DNA from: Medicago truncatula
Taxonomy: Eukaryota; Streptophyta; Magnoliopsida; Fabales; Fabaceae
Assembly: GCF_003473485.1 (NCBI RefSeq)
Contig: NC_053043.1
Coordinates: 5,900,001 to 5,964,000 of the forward strand
Reading direction: 5' to 3'
DNA length: 64,000 nt
The translations under genes were made by a program, and so were the position numbers. Shown here in pieces: positions 1-13,041 of the stretch; position 1 is the stretch's first letter, and every line of letters starts with the position of its first letter. The notes below the pieces were generated by a model. That model had not been told where the DNA came from. It was given only the letters and a program-made list of their open reading frames with translations, and searched no databases.

Positions 1-531
1 TATATGTGTAATTGCTATATATGTTATACCATGCAGCAAGCAAACTTGTTCTATCCACTAGTTCATATTAGAGAATTTTATCTAGTATAAACACATGTGA
101 TTATACCATGCAGCAAGCAACTCTCGGTTGAACAAGTGGAAATTTTCTTAAGCTTTTTAGACAATAGTGGTCGCCACCTAATCATAGGCTAATATAGCCA
201 TCTTAACGTGTGTTGTTTGTCCAAAACTCCCCCTCATCCATCTTCTTTTTCATTGAATGCAACCTGGCCAACTTCTGATTTTGGATTGAAATGCATCTTG
301 GCTATGCAGCAATAAAAACGAAACTGTCCTTTTGGAATTATGAACTAGCGTGAGTTAACTCACGCAGCGTTACTTAACTAGCGCATAGTTTTACACTTAC
401 GTTAGTTAACTAGCGCAAGGGTAAATTTGGAATGGCTGCTGGGCGCGAGCAAAATGTGCAGGGTGGATAGCAGAATTCTAAGCTCTTTAAAACCAAAAAG
501 AATAAAAAATCTTGGGCAAACATATCTATTT
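1..531. other. Intergenic sequence with short direct repeats
   Basis: No gene is seen. A segment of about 20 bp (ttataccatgcagcaagcaa) occurs twice, near 24-44 and 101-120. Around 345-420 there are repeated agttaactagcgca-like words and a small palindrome (cgtgagttaactcacg), probably remnants of a dispersed repeat. Confidence 0.5.
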
Positions 532-546
532 ATCTATATATAAAAA
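532..546. repeat. LINE target-site duplication, left copy
   Basis: The 15 bp sequence atctatatataaaaa is identical to positions 1613-1627. The two copies bracket the truncated LINE. Confidence 0.8.
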
Positions 547-1612
547 GAAAATCATGGTGAATACTCTGTTCGTAGTGCATACCGCTTTTGTGTGCAAGAA
601 TTGCTTGATACATCCCATTTCAAGGTACAAGGCTCTTGGAATTTAATTTGGAAGCTCAAGATCCCTCCAAAGGTTAAAAAAAAAAAAAATTGGCGAACTT
701 GTAGGAATTGCTTACCAACTCGTGTACGTCTAAAAGATAAAGGAGTCACATGCCCTATGAATTGTACATTGTGTACGGTGAGCAATGAGGATACACTTCA
801 TTTATTTTTTCAATGTCCAAGTAGCTTAAATGTTTGGAGCATGCTTCCTTTCTTTTCTTCTACTTCTATTTTTCTACAACAAGATATGGATAGCAAGAAT
901 ATTATCTTCAAAGCATTACATGATTTATCTAATGACGATGCATCTTTATTTTGTTGTGTGTTGTGGAGTATATGGAAACAAAGAAACAACAGAGTGTGAA
1001 ATGAGGTAATTGATGCTCCAGTTTATGTTGTCGAGAGAGCAAAAGTTATGCTTCATGATTGGCAAGATGCACATAGGATTTGTAATACATCTTGTGCACA
1101 TTTGCGACAAGAAGGAAATGTGAAATGGATCAAACTAGCTGAAGGAAGATTTAAGTGCAATATTGATGCTTCTTTCTCCCAGCTTTCTAATAGAGTGGGA
1201 ATAGGAGTTTGTATAAGAGATGATACATGCACTTTTGTTTTGACAAAAGCATAATGGTTTACTCCAGTCTGTGAGGTACATGTTAGCGAAGCTCTTGGAC
1301 TATTAACAACTTTAAAATGGATTCATCACTTACAATTAGGACATATCGATTTTGAATTTGATGCTAAGAAAGTGGTGGATAATTTTTCATCTACACATCA
1401 GGATGTTACATAATGTGGGATGATTATTTATAATTATAAAACTATCTTTGAACAATGTTATGTCAACTCTAGTGTTGAGTTTGTGAGGAGACAAACAAAT
1501 GAGGCAGCTCATAGATTAGCTGAGGCAGCCACATCCTCAACTAGTTTTCAGATTTTGGTAGAAATGCCCGATTGTATTGAAACATTTTAAGTAATGAAAT
1601 TTCCTTAAAAAA
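547..1612 (+). mobile_element. 5'-truncated LINE 3' end (zf-RVT plus RNase H-like)
   Basis: One frame reads from about 547 to a final stop at 1588-1590. It begins with the GEYSVRSAYR motif that precedes the reverse-transcriptase zinc-binding domain. Next come a Cys/His-rich zf-RVT segment (CPMNCTLC, then HLFFQCP) and an RNase H-like region (FKCNIDASF, VGIGVCIRDD, later VEFVRRQTNEAAHRLAEAA). Three in-frame stops interrupt it, at 997-999, 1252-1254 and 1411-1413, so it is inactive. Only the last third of a plant LINE ORF2 is present, as is usual when reverse transcription aborts. It ends in a short A-tract. Identical 15 bp direct repeats (atctatatataaaaa) flank it at 532-546 and 1613-1627 and are taken as the target-site duplication. 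Their identity suggests a fairly recent insertion. Confidence 0.85.
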
Positions 1613-1627
1613 ATCTATATATAAAAA
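1613..1627. repeat. LINE target-site duplication, right copy
   Basis: This is a perfect match to positions 532-546 and lies directly after the A-rich tail of the LINE. Confidence 0.8.
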
Positions 1628-2869
1628 CAAGATACATTGGAAATCACCACAATGACCCATCTTAATTTTTTGACAAATAAGTAAATTAAGGGAATTCTTT
1701 TAATAGATATATTTAGTGTAATTTTATCAAAGTAATTGATTTCTTATGTGGTATTTAAGATCAATTCAGACAATTACTTCAAACAAAACTACCTTTTCTC
1801 TTTTAAATAAATGCATGCAACATGACTATTAACTATTTATGTATTTTACATATTATGATGCTAAAACTTTAATATTTGAAAGTTTGATAAAAATTTATTC
1901 TTATCCCTCCAATTCTCATGGAAAAGATGCTTCAGTAATCTGAAATATAGTCACGAGGTAAACAAAATTTATCAAGTATTGTTCAAATTAAATATCAAAC
2001 TTGAATATTCTTGATCCACGGTTTAATTTTAAACTAGTCTAAAACTAAGAAAGTTACTTTTAATTTTTAATTTTTTTGGTCAAAAAGTTACTTTTAATTT
2101 ATAAAAATAAGTGTTATGAATATTAATTAAAGAAAATAAAAAAAATACAAATGATATATCAATAAGTTTAATTCTATAAAAAAAATCAATAATTTTAAAT
2201 TAACAAAATAAATTTGTAATATTCGAAAAAAAACATATAAAATTGATTTTCCATCATTCTCATAAATTAAATATGATTATAAGAATCATGCATTTCAATT
2301 ACAAAGAACACCACCAACTACTTCTTGTAAAAGAATACATCATTCATCATTTATCGTATTACTTTTACAAAGGAATATACGATATTGATTAGTAAAAGAA
2401 TACATTACCCATCAAATAATATGATATGCATCAAGTAATAACAGTTACCTATATTACTTTTACATCTTGTAAAAGAGGTGGGAGTTAGTATGGGAAAGAG
2501 GAGTTCTTTCCCTTCATAGGAAAGTTGAACCACAACCATGAATTTATTAATTTTTTAATTGGATGGTTAGGATTTATGACTTGTTAATTGTTCTGAAATG
2601 TTGCATGACATTGTGGACTGCAGTAGTGGTCCCCACCTTCTAATTAAACAACAATATTTCATTTCATTTCTTCATCTTATTCCCTATTATTCTCTTCATC
2701 ATCTTCATCTTTAATAATCATCTTTAAAAATAAAATAAAAATCCAGAAAATCATGATAGTAAAATTCTAATTCATTATTTTTAATTAATTAATCTTTAAA
2801 TCATTAATAAATCCCCAAATCAACCTTAGTTTCACCCAAATCTGGAGAATTAAAGGATAACCCATATGA
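1628..2869. other. AT-rich intergenic sequence
   Basis: No gene is recognised. From about 2325 to 2480 the word cttgtaaaagaatacat and its reverse complement recur several times. The same word reappears at 3708-3750, on the far side of an LRR gene fragment, so the interval may have moved or been duplicated as a unit. Confidence 0.4.
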
Positions 2870-3215
2870 AGACTTATTTAGAGTTTCGGTTCTCTCAACC
2901 TCTCCAGCTTGTTCACCTGGATCCTCTCAACCATGATCTAGAGCTTTTATCTGTCATAGGAAACAAAATCACTGGCAAAATTGATTACTTTGGTTAGACC
3001 ACTCTCCGGAAATCACTTCGCCGGAAAAATCCCAACGCATTTAGCTGAGCTTTGTTCGACTCTCGTGGAACTTGATATTTCTATTAATAATCTCAACAGT
3101 GAAATCTTACGTAAGTTCGGTGCTTGTACTTCGTTACCATTGTATGATTAGCGGTGAACTTCCGGTGGAGGTTTATCGTTGTTGCTTTCAACAACTTTGT
3201 GGATGTTTAAGGTTG
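2870..3215 (+). pseudogene. BRI1-type leucine-rich-repeat fragment (decayed)
   Basis: Short stretches in shifting frames resemble the LRR ectodomain of BRI1/BRL receptor kinases: LLSVIGNKITGKIDYFG, SGNHFAGKIPTHLAELCSTLVELDIS, then GACTS-like and SGELPVEVF-like pieces. The order matches consecutive LRRs of that family. No single frame stays open, and neither a kinase domain nor an N-terminus is present. The call rests on the LRR spacing (LxxLDIS, GxIP) and the ELCSTLVELD phrase. It is a gene fragment with no predicted product. Confidence 0.5.
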
Positions 3216-4754
3216 TTGCTGCTGTTGTAGAAAACACAGTATATAATTATTGTTTTTGTTGAAATTGAGATTGGGAGTTTGTGATTGTTGAAAATGTTAT
3301 TGTTGTTGAAATTGAGATTGGAAAATGTTGTTGATGATGAAGAAAAAATTGTTGTTTGTTTTTGTTAAAAATAGAGGATTTACCTTAGATTTTGGATATG
3401 GTTGTTGGAATTGTTTGGAGCAAAATGAAAGATGAATTTTTATGCTGCTGTTTTATGCAGATCTTATAGTTACTTTCTTCCTGCAATTTTGTATGTTTCG
3501 TTTCTGTGAGTGTGAACTAATTGAGGAGAGACAATACACTAAAGTAAACGGAAAGTAAATGGAAGGGTGCAACAAGAAGAAACAAAATAAACATTAAAAA
3601 ACAAGTTTCATTTTTTTTTAGCAACAGGTTGCATAATGCCAGCGGTCCTGAGAAAGGGAGCTTTTCCATGGTGGGAAACAACTCCTCATTCCCAGATTAA
3701 ATGTCACCTGTAAAAGAATGCACATCTTGTAAAAGAATACAAGTAACAAAAGTATTGCTAAATGTGCAAACAAAATTCAATAGATTTAGCAACTATAGTT
3801 GATTGAAACGCATAGTATTTACCTTCAACAACTTTATTTCATCCTATATAATCCAATCAAAAGATAATCTTCAAGAAACCACCTTTCCTCGTTGATGGAT
3901 ATCGTAGAAATTGATTCAATGCATTTTTTTTGTACTAGTTTATCATGGAGTATCTCTTAGAAATGATGGTTGGACCTAACACAACCTCCACAAAACCGGC
4001 TTGTGAGGTGAGGATTGTCCCCACTTATAAATACATTGTCAGCAGGCCATGTCCTGTCCGATGTGGGACTCTTAACAGTATCAAGCAATATTCAAAGTAG
4101 AAGTAGAGAGATGTAGAATGGTAACATGAAGTCTTTCATGCAGTGGTGATTAGCCACTCCTATGAAAAAGTATGTGTCAAGCAATTCAACTGCACCGCAC
4201 AATGTCTCTTTCATTTACCTATTAAGTCGATTGGTTCTTGCATCATTTTCGAAGTGAGGGATGCCAACCATGTTCTTAATACCAACTAAACGGCCTATCA
4301 TACATGAAAGTGTAGCACACTCGAACGGATAAGAGGGAGCGCATACGTTGTATAAGATTAGAGACTCTTTCAGTTTTCATTGGATCATTTGTCACCTCAA
4401 CATATCTTTCAGTTAAATGTCCAAGTGAACTCAACACATGTGATTCTACCGACCATTCAAGGGTTGAACAAGCATCATAGTGGGTTCAAGGGGCAATCAG
4501 AGTGATGCAACTTTATCAAGAACAGAGTTCAACCGGCATAAACGATAATATTGTTATGTAAGAACCTTTTATTTGGTTGTTGGTCCGGTGAAATAACGTC
4601 AAATAGTTAAAGTAGAGATGTCATTTGTCCACAACAAGGGTAATTTCAATTTTTATTTTTTCTTCTAAATCACGTTTAATTGTATTTCATTTTAGTATTT
4701 AATTTGTTTTTTCTAAAAATAGGCAATAAGACCACCATGTATTAGCTTGAGAAA
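3216..4754. other. Intergenic sequence with dispersed-repeat pieces
   Basis: No coding signal is seen. Positions about 3965-4080 look like a common dispersed repeat of legume genomes, with aaaaccggcttgtgaggtgagg-like text ending in a cgatgtgggact motif. A related block occurs at 34780-34990 in an SCPL intron. Confidence 0.4.
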
Positions 4755-4910
4755 TGATATTTGTACAACCATTTTTGTACAACTTTTGTACAACCTTCTC
4801 TCTCATACTCACATTATTTTCTTATTATCTCTCTATTGTTTTTGACAAATAAGAAGAGAACACAACAAGGTTGTCCCAAAAGTTTTACCAAAAGAGTTGT
4901 TCAAATATCA
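4755..4910. mobile_element. Short MITE with 15 bp terminal inverted repeats
   Basis: The ends tgatatttgtacaac (4755-4769) and gttgttcaaatatca (4896-4910) are inverted copies with one mismatch, enclosing about 125 bp with no coding potential. No clear target-site duplication was found, so the superfamily is unassigned. Confidence 0.55.
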
Positions 4911-6768
4911 CTACTCATTTAGCTTTTTATATTGTGCTAATTTTGAAAACACAACTAATGGAGGAATAGGATGAACTTGATAAATAGTAAGTTTGTTTGT
5001 TAGTCGAAAATTTAATGTTTTGTTTGGTTTTTAAAAAAAAAAATTAATTTGTCTTTTTTTTAGTATCTTAGCTTTGTATGGTTTTTGTAAAAAAAAAATA
5101 AAAATTGTATGGTAAAACCTATTTTCCGTTCACATTACAGAGTTGATATGATTATGTGAATGAGATTTACATTTTCAAAGTTGGCTCCGGCTACGGTAGG
5201 CGACTTCAATGGGTCTCCTACCGTAGGTGACTACTTTTTTTTTTTGTTTCTAAATTGCTTGTGAGCCATTGGATCTGGAAAGAAGTTTTCAATGGCACAG
5301 ATGTATAGACATGTTGACCCACTAGCAATGTATATTATAATGTTTAATTTTTGTCTTTAATAAAGTAATTGAATTAACAATCAATTTACGTAAAGGGTTT
5401 TTATGTCATAGTTGGAAAAATATGAAAATGCCCACTAAACTATTGGCGTGCATTATATATGTTCCCATCAAAGTTTTATAGTTCATCAATATTTTTGCTC
5501 CACAAACTCAAGAAAAGAAAAATAAATATTCAACAAAAATATAGTATCCTCTTTTTGCATATTGAAGTTTTAGTTGGGGATGTTTATTAAATGGTTAATT
5601 AATTTGATGAACGAAGGCATGATTTTGTATTATAATAGAAATTTTAACGCTAAAGACAATAATAGAAAACTTTGTAATACTTGAATTAAATAGGATTACA
5701 GCTAATATATCCCTCTCTATCTCTATATATAATATGAGTTTTTCTATCATGTGCAAATTTGCACATGTTAAGAAGTTTATAATTGAAATTTTGCATTGAA
5801 ATTTATACATTTTGTAATAAATATATAATTTTTAAATAAATAATTGTTGTTTTTCAATAAAAACACTAACTACTTTTAATTGCTTTAACATGTGCAAACT
5901 CATATAATATATCTTAATCTATCAATTTTTTTTTTAATAAAAACAATGTTTAATTGTTTATCAACGTTTATTATTGTTTTTTTCAAACATAACTCCAATG
6001 CCACAGCAGGACACAAAAACACTTATTTGGATACATCACGATGAAAAAATGTTCAATGACTAATCAATCTAAAATATCTTCTAAACAGTTAATAACGTAT
6101 GAGAGCTACCAATAATCAAATCATGTGTGATAACAATTTTTAATCACTAATATTATTTGTTGATTACTTATTTCATATTTTTAACATTATTAATTCCTTG
6201 GTGAAAAAAAAAACTTTTTTAATTTCAAAATATAAAAGAAAAATTACACAAGAGGTATTACTAACTTAGAGGTGTGGAAAGGAATGGTTTCTGGCCTGGT
6301 TTTCTCGTTTGATTGAAAAGGAAAAGAGGAAAGGTACAAATTGAAACTACCTAAAATGACCTTGGCATTTAATTTGTTAATGTAATTTATTTAATATTGA
6401 TCAATGGCAGCAACAGATTACTCATATTGTATTGACCTACAAATACAAGTTACCACACCAACATAAAAAAAAAAAAAAAAATTGTCAAGACTGGTCTCTT
6501 ACCAAACAAGACCCATGTTGCTTGCCTACCTTAAACGGCACCTTTCAAAGTTAGCAAAAATAATAGTTCTCAAAAAAAAAAAAAAATGCATCACAACAAG
6601 ATGGAATACCTTCCTTCAAAAAAAAAAAAAAGATGGAATACCACCAACAAAGGAAAAAGATGAATAGAATTGAAAAAAGAGCCACTGCTATAACATTTAA
6701 ACTTAAGAGGAATAACATCTAACTTCACAAATGCATTTCATTATGTTGTATTCCACACTCAACAAATC
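4911..6768. other. AT-rich intergenic sequence
   Basis: No gene is seen. A small inverted motif (ctacggtaggcgact / ctaccgtaggtgact) lies near 5190-5230. Several A-homopolymer tracts occur at 6466-6635. Confidence 0.45.
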
Positions 6769-7026
6769 TTAGCATATAAGGTTATCAGCCTCGACCGACT
6801 TACCATCTAACACCAATTTCTTTTCTAATTTTTTTTTTTTTTGAGGAACTAACACCAATTTCTTGGTCCCTTTCTCACACAATTTTAAATTAGGAATAAA
6901 ATTTCGTATAAACATTTGAGGAGCCACTTTATATGCTGATAGAGCATTCCCTTTAGTCAAATAGTTTTCAATTAAAACATGGCATGTTTTGGCATCAAGT
7001 TTTGATATTGTTCTCAAAAACCTTCC
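6769..7026 (-). pseudogene. C-terminal fragment resembling a pentatricopeptide-repeat protein
   Basis: The minus strand reads RTISKLDAKTCHVLIENYL, then TKGNALSAYKVA, then NLKLCEKGTKKLVL and LDGKSVEADNL. This resembles the last PPR motifs and tail of a plant PPR protein (helix pairs with T/C-H-x-LI and A-Y-K-V-A). An internal poly-T tract sits beside a duplicated AACACCAATTTCTT segment. An in-frame stop lies just upstream and no start or other repeats are present. It is a non-functional fragment. The family call is moderate because only about 80 residues are visible. Confidence 0.4.
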
Positions 7027-8379
7027 CTATTCGTTTATTGGACTCCTAATGGTTCCTTAAATCACAAAGCTTGACTTGATTGTATAATGTTATAATGAGA
7101 AATATAATAATAGATGAGAAATTCTTATTTATCCATCGATAATGGTGTGTAACTCTATCCATACTGAGTTGACACCAATCAAAATCGTTTATTTGTCTTT
7201 TACTATTTATAGATGCATGAACTCATCTTTAACATGAATGAGAAAGCATCGAAAAAGAAAAACATAACAAATGGACCCTCAACGTTGCACTTGTTTTCTT
7301 ATTAGCCAATTTTCCATGTAGTTTTCAAACATATAGCAAAAGAATAAAAACAATTCCAAGGAATGCATATTGAAACACTTGATTGATCCTTAAAAAAAAG
7401 TCAATATTAATTTATTTTTATAGTTTTGTCAATAGGATAAATATTAATCCTACTTGGTCACATTACAAAGGAAATAAGAATGAACGATGGACTCAAAACT
7501 TAAATGAGAGACTTCTTTTTCTTTATAACTTAAAACTCATCCAATATGGAGAACTTAAAATATGTACTACGAGTCTACGAGTAGGATTTTAAAAAATTAT
7601 AAATATTCTATAGATTGTTTCTATATTTTTTATAATACTCAAAATTAAAAAAAAATATATATATATATACTAATATATAAAGAAAGACTAACTAACATAG
7701 TTAGGGAAATTAACCCCAAGTTATCATCCAAAATAAGCTTCAACAACATAACTAGAGTAACCACTTATTTTGGAACAAGTTTTTTTTCAAATGATTCACT
7801 TATTATAGAACCGTGGGAGCGATTTCTTTATAAAATATATGTATTCAACGCATTAAAATTAAAAATTTTATAACTTAATAAATAAATAATTTCTTAACTG
7901 TGAATCCTTAGAAAATGCACTTAGAACATTCATCTCCAATATTCGTATATTATATGCCGCTGTATGTTTGTATGTCATCATTTGAAATGAAGGTAATTAT
8001 TTCGTGACAAGTGTGTGATTATTCAAGGAAGAGACAACCACTACTGAGCACGAGATATTGACAAATATTAAGTTTCTATGAAAATGGCCTACGTTGTTTA
8101 GTTGAATGTTTTTCTCGTTTGCTTTTTTAACTCTTTCCAGTGTTTCGTACCAAACCATATATATTCTTTCTTTTCCATCACAATCGATAAGACAGAGGAT
8201 TTTTTTTAATGGGTTGCTAAAAATAAAGGTAACTGTTATTACTTTATGTTTGGTCTCTAGGGATATTTTTGAAGGTCGTACAAAATTGTGGCACGATTTA
8301 AAGATATTGTAGTGCAATCTTGTCCAACAATATGGAGGGTTTTGTTGGTCAAAAATTGTGGTACAATTTGAAAAATTCT
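7027..8379. other. Intergenic sequence, no gene seen
   Basis: AT-rich sequence with short open frames that lack domain resemblance or splice context. Confidence 0.45.
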
Positions 8380-8388
8380 ACACGTGTA

Positions 8389-8600
8389 GGGTTAATGGTG
8401 TTTTACCCCAGTAATATAGGTCATTTTTTGTTTTCTCCCTTATAAAAAAAAAAAAATTAAAATCGTTTTTTTATGACCTATTACGGGGTATTCCAAAAAA
8501 AATAATAAAAAAAATTACAAGAGATAAATCAAAAAAATTATTTTACAGGGGAAAATAAAAAATAACCTATATTACAGGGGGTAAAGCACCATTAACACTA
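8389..8600. mobile_element. Foldback MITE with 9 bp target-site duplication (copy 1)
   Basis: The left end gggttaatggtgttttacccc and a right end ending caccattaacacta are inverted copies that extend for tens of bases (gtaatataggt, then ttttctccctt/aggggaaaa). The 9 bp acacgtgta flanks it at 8380-8388 and 8601-8609. A 9 bp duplication with long inverted repeats is typical of Mutator-type MITEs. A related, larger foldback lies at 15455-15740. Confidence 0.7.
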
Positions 8601-8609
8601 ACACGTGTA

Positions 8610-9269
8610 TGTTAACATTTTTAAAAGGGAAGAAATTGCACAGGGAGTAGTACTTAGACTTTCTTCCGTCAAATTTCACCACATAATGCGTTAATTTTGA
8701 CAAATATCAAAAACATATTAAACGATCTTAAATTTTTATAAACTTTTTTATTGATGATGTATAATATAAACTTTCACTCTATCGGCAAATTTTTTATAAT
8801 TGGTATAACTTAAAACATTATTAGACATAATAATAATGTTTCAATTTTCACTTAAGTTGTTCTAGTAATATTGATTTAGGATTTTGAAGTGTACTACTCT
8901 CAACGGCTCAAATGTAATTCTCATCAACACTAATTTAAGTGAACTTTGTTTAGTTTCTTTAAAAAAGAAGTTAAAACATCATTAAACATATATTACACCA
9001 ATGTAATTTTATCAAAATGCTAATGAATTAGTACTGTTTGTCATGTCAAGAACAATATTAAGTGGACTTTTGTAAAGAAGAAAAAACAATATTGAGTACT
9101 CTATTAATTTGTACTAATCAATGTCGTGTTTCCAAATTTTCATATTTATTAATAGTAATTTATTTGTTGGCAATAGACACAATTTTGATAACATCAAGAA
9201 CTAGAGTACTCTATTAAAATCCATTGGAAATTCTCATAAAGAAAAAGAGAGTGGAAGTGAACATTAAAA
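8610..9269 (+). promoter_or_regulatory. Upstream region of SCPL gene A
   Basis: This is non-coding sequence before gene A. The last ~150 bp (from about 9120) is closely similar to the region before gene B (15345-15400 and 15945-16058). Shared blocks include agaactag...agtactctatt and ggaaattctcataaagaaaaagagag immediately before the start codon. The core promoter was therefore duplicated together with the gene. I could not place a TATA box with confidence. Confidence 0.5.
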
Positions 9270-11970
9270 ATGACAAAGTTTAGTTCAACTTATGGGAAAA
9301 TTCTTCTTTCTGTTTTTCTTTTACTATCAAATATTTCCTTTCAAGTTGCAACATGTGGCTCTATAGTAAAGTTTCTTCCTGGATTTCAAGGACCCCTTCC
9401 TTTTGTGCTTGAAACCGGGTCAGTTTTACACTTAGCTATATAATTCATGGTTTTACAAGTTTTTTTTTATCTATGGTAATTAAATAATTTCATATTTATA
9501 TTGTTTTTAAGGTATGTGGGAGTGGGTGAGAAGGAGGATGTGCAAGTGTTCTACTATTTCATTGAATCAGAGAAGAATCCAAAGGATGATCCTCTCATAC
9601 TTTGGCTAACTGGTGGACCTGGTTGCTCTGCTTTGTCTGGTCTTATGCTTGAAATTGGTAATTCCAACTTTGCTTTCCAAATTTTTCACTTTTGGATAAT
9701 CTTACAATAAGCATTTGAAATTGTTGTTAGTAAAAAAATGGATAGGGAAATGTTTGTGAGAATTTTTCTGTCCATGTGTCAATTCGATATGTACCGATAT
9801 ATTTGGCAAAAGTTAATTTTTGAAAAAAAATAATATTTTCTATCATATAAAAAGTTAAATTAACTAAATATTATTTATCAAAAGTTTGAGGAAATAAAAT
9901 TTAATTTTTTACAATTTAATTTTTTTTGACAGAATTTTTTCCCAATTTGTTGCCTAATAATAGTTAATATTGAATATTTTTTACGATAAAATGTAAAAAA
10001 TTAGTATAATGATTATATATAATGAAATGATTTTCTTCTTCTTGTAAAATAATCTTTCTTTAAATACAAAAGTCGATAAATAAACTTGTTATTAATAAAA
10101 ATAATATTGGTTTAAAGAGTAAATATACTAAATTCTTCAATTTACGATTGTACCGTACAAGCTTCAAGTCTTAGTGGATTACGTTAGTTTCTAGAGTTTG
10201 ATCATTCTTGTTATATAATGCTCTCGCTGATCCTCAGCTCACCAAACAAACTACATATTGGGATAATTAATTAAGAAACAAATTGAAAACAAGGTGATAG
10301 TTTTATAATAAACATTGACTACAGAAAATGAAAACAGAAACATTTTCTCAAAGTAAAGGGTAATTCTTGATATTTTCTCAATATTGTTCATAGATTTCGT
10401 GGTGTTTGATTTTGTCTAGGCCTTCTGACACTCCTTGTGCTAAAATGATACTAATTGAAGTGTGAATGTTACAGGTCCACTTGAGTTTAAAAAGGAGGAA
10501 TACAATGGGAGCCTGCCTAATCTGATCTTGAAGCCACATTCCTGGACAAAGGTTTTTTCTCACCTTGGCTTCAATGTATTTATCAAATTCTTTTAAATCA
10601 TGTATTTATAAGATTTTTTTCTTGGCAGGTGAGTAGTATTATATTTGTAGATTTGCCGGTTTCCACAGGCTTCACTTATGCCACAACAGAAGAATCTGGT
10701 GCTAAACGAAGCGACTGGATATTAGTTCACCAAACTTATCAATTTTTAAGGAAGGTATACATTTCACAATAATCACTTTTTTCATTGTTTTTAAACTTGT
10801 TAGTACTTATGTCTATCGATCAACCAAATAATGAAAATTATTTTATAAATAAATCTTTGTAGTGGTTGGTTGATCATCCAAAGTTTCAATCAAACGAAGT
10901 TTACATTGCTGGTGATTCATACTCTGGCATTCCTATTCCTGTCGTTGTTCAAGAAATTGCACAAGGTACAAAATTCATGACTCAATCATGTATGACAGTT
11001 CCATTATGTTACTATTGATTTATATTGTATGTTGTAATTTTAATTAAGTTTGATTATTCAAAAATTCCCTTGTTTGTAGGAAATGAAAAAGGGGTCCAAC
11101 CATGGATAAATCTCCAGGTTAGAATTTAAAGTATCACACTCTCATGTTAGGAATGCATTTTTTTCAACTAGTTCTATAAGTTGCAAATGTACATTGTATG
11201 TTTCAATAATGTACAAAGGGCAACTCAACTAATGAAAACCTATAAAGCACCGATACAGGCACGGATTGTTTGATCAACTTAATGTTTCGATCAAATAGAT
11301 TGTGCATGACATGTAATAAAACAATTGACTACATACAATAGCTTCAAGATTGATTATTTCGTTATATAACAGCTTCCGGATCAATTATGAAATGTTATTT
11401 TCTTCAGGGTTACATATTGGGGAATGGTGTAACAACTAGAAAGGAAAGAAACTATGCGATCCCATTTGCTCATGGAATGGGACTCATATCTGATGAACTA
11501 TATGAGGTAACTGAATAGTTATAATTCTTCCATACATAGCTATACTTAGATCGAAAAACCTATGAAGCACTGAGATATACGCTAACTAATTGATATCTGC
11601 TATTTTGTAGTCACTGCAAAAAAATTGTAACGGAGACTATGTAAATGCAGAGACCAGAAATGTTTTATGTTCCAAAGATATCAATTCATTCAGTGAGGTA
11701 TATGTTTATTTTATTTTTGTCAAATTTCGCGAGTAGAATTACTAGTTACAAAAATGAACATCATTCTTCTATTTTTCACAGCTCACATCAGGACTTAATA
11801 CAGCACATATTTTAGACCCACTATGTGAGTGGCGTGACGATAATGAAAAATCTCCGAGGAGATCTCTAATTAAGAATTATTTCTCCAAGTTCCTCAATAT
11901 AAATCTCAAATTGCCACCCTTAAGTTGTCGAGTAATGCTTCTTACTATATATATACCATTTGCTGCATTA

Positions 11971-12029
<59 letters not shown>

Positions 12030-13041
12030 CTCAATTTTTTTGTTAACTTGATGTTTGCTTCCTTTCCACTTTTAGAGTTATTCATATTTCCTTATGGGTT
12101 TCTGGGCTAATGATGATAATGTTCGCAAAGCACTACACATACGTAAGGTATATTGTTGATACATATATGCGAAAGTTGTAATTTCTTCATGCTATCTGTA
12201 TATTCATATTTCACACCTTTGTTTTCCATAAATTTTTATCCACATTCACGCGACGTCGCATATAGTCCTTACATAAGAACTCGATTGTATGTGTTGCAGG
12301 GAAGTATTGGAAAATGGCATCGTTGCACCTACAATATACGTCATAATGCTGATATCCCTAACAGCTATGATTATCATGTAAATCTCAGTAGAAAAGGCAT
12401 TCGTTCACTAATTTACAAGTCAGTAATATTTCTCTGCATAAGAAAACACTGCTGGACTAGTTTCATAATTTCTTATGGAAAATTGACTTTATATTTACAA
12501 TAACAGCGGCGATCATGACATGACAGTTCCATTCTTGGCAACACAAGCATGGATAAGATCTTTAAACTATTCCATTGTTGATGATTGGAGACAGTGGTAT
12601 ACAGATGACCAAGTTGCAGGGTATTCAAAATTTCCGATAGTTATAGTCGTTAACTCGTTATTAAATATGACCAAGTTGAATTAACATTTGTTTCAATTTT
12701 GTGCAAGTGTAGATACACAAGGACTTACTCCAATCAGATGACATTTGCAACTGTGAAGGTACCTTAAACAAGTTAATATCAATGGTTCATTGACTCCACC
12801 CGGTTTTCCTTCAAAATTAACAATAATCACTTGTTGATTGTGGTTTAGGATTTAGAAATAGTTTAGTAATAACTTATTTCTCTAAAGAGAGCCATAATCA
12901 TGTGTTAAAAATAATGACTAGTTTATTTACTCTATCAGTGATTGATCAAAATTTCAGGGTGGAGGACACACAGCTCCGGAGTTCCGGCCTAAAGAATGTT
13001 TTGACATGTTTAGTAGGTGGATATCTAAGAGAGCTTTGTAG
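9270..13041 (+). CDS. Serine carboxypeptidase-like protein A (clade I SCPL, 469 aa)
   Basis: Fourteen exons splice in phase: 9270-9418, 9512-9657, 10475-10551, 10629-10754, 10863-10965, 11080-11117, 11408-11506, 11611-11697, 11782-11931, 12076-12147, 12300-12418, 12507-12620, 12713-12758, 12958-13041. The 469-residue product is full length for plant clade I SCPLs. These act in the vacuole or apoplast as glucose-ester-dependent acyltransferases or as peptidases of the alpha/beta-hydrolase fold. Residues 1 to about 28 form a hydrophobic signal peptide ending near [16 protein letters not shown] (81-90) carries the oxyanion-hole segment. The catalytic triad is Ser185 (GDSYSG), Asp391 (GDHD) and His446 (GGGHTA). 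All introns are GT-AG. Intron 9 contains a long (TA)n tract. The start was chosen because it opens the signal peptide and gene B uses the same one. Acyltransferase versus peptidase activity cannot be decided from sequence. Confidence 0.9.
11965..12026. repeat. (AT)n microsatellite in SCPL A intron 9
   Basis: About 60 bp of near-pure AT dinucleotide repeat inside an intron. Gene B has no such tract in the same intron. Confidence 0.9.

Noticed and set aside
4040-4080. USE-like cgatgtgggact (reverse complement of tcccacatcg)
   Set aside because: No TATA box or snRNA body follows on the minus strand; the surrounding text is a common dispersed repeat.
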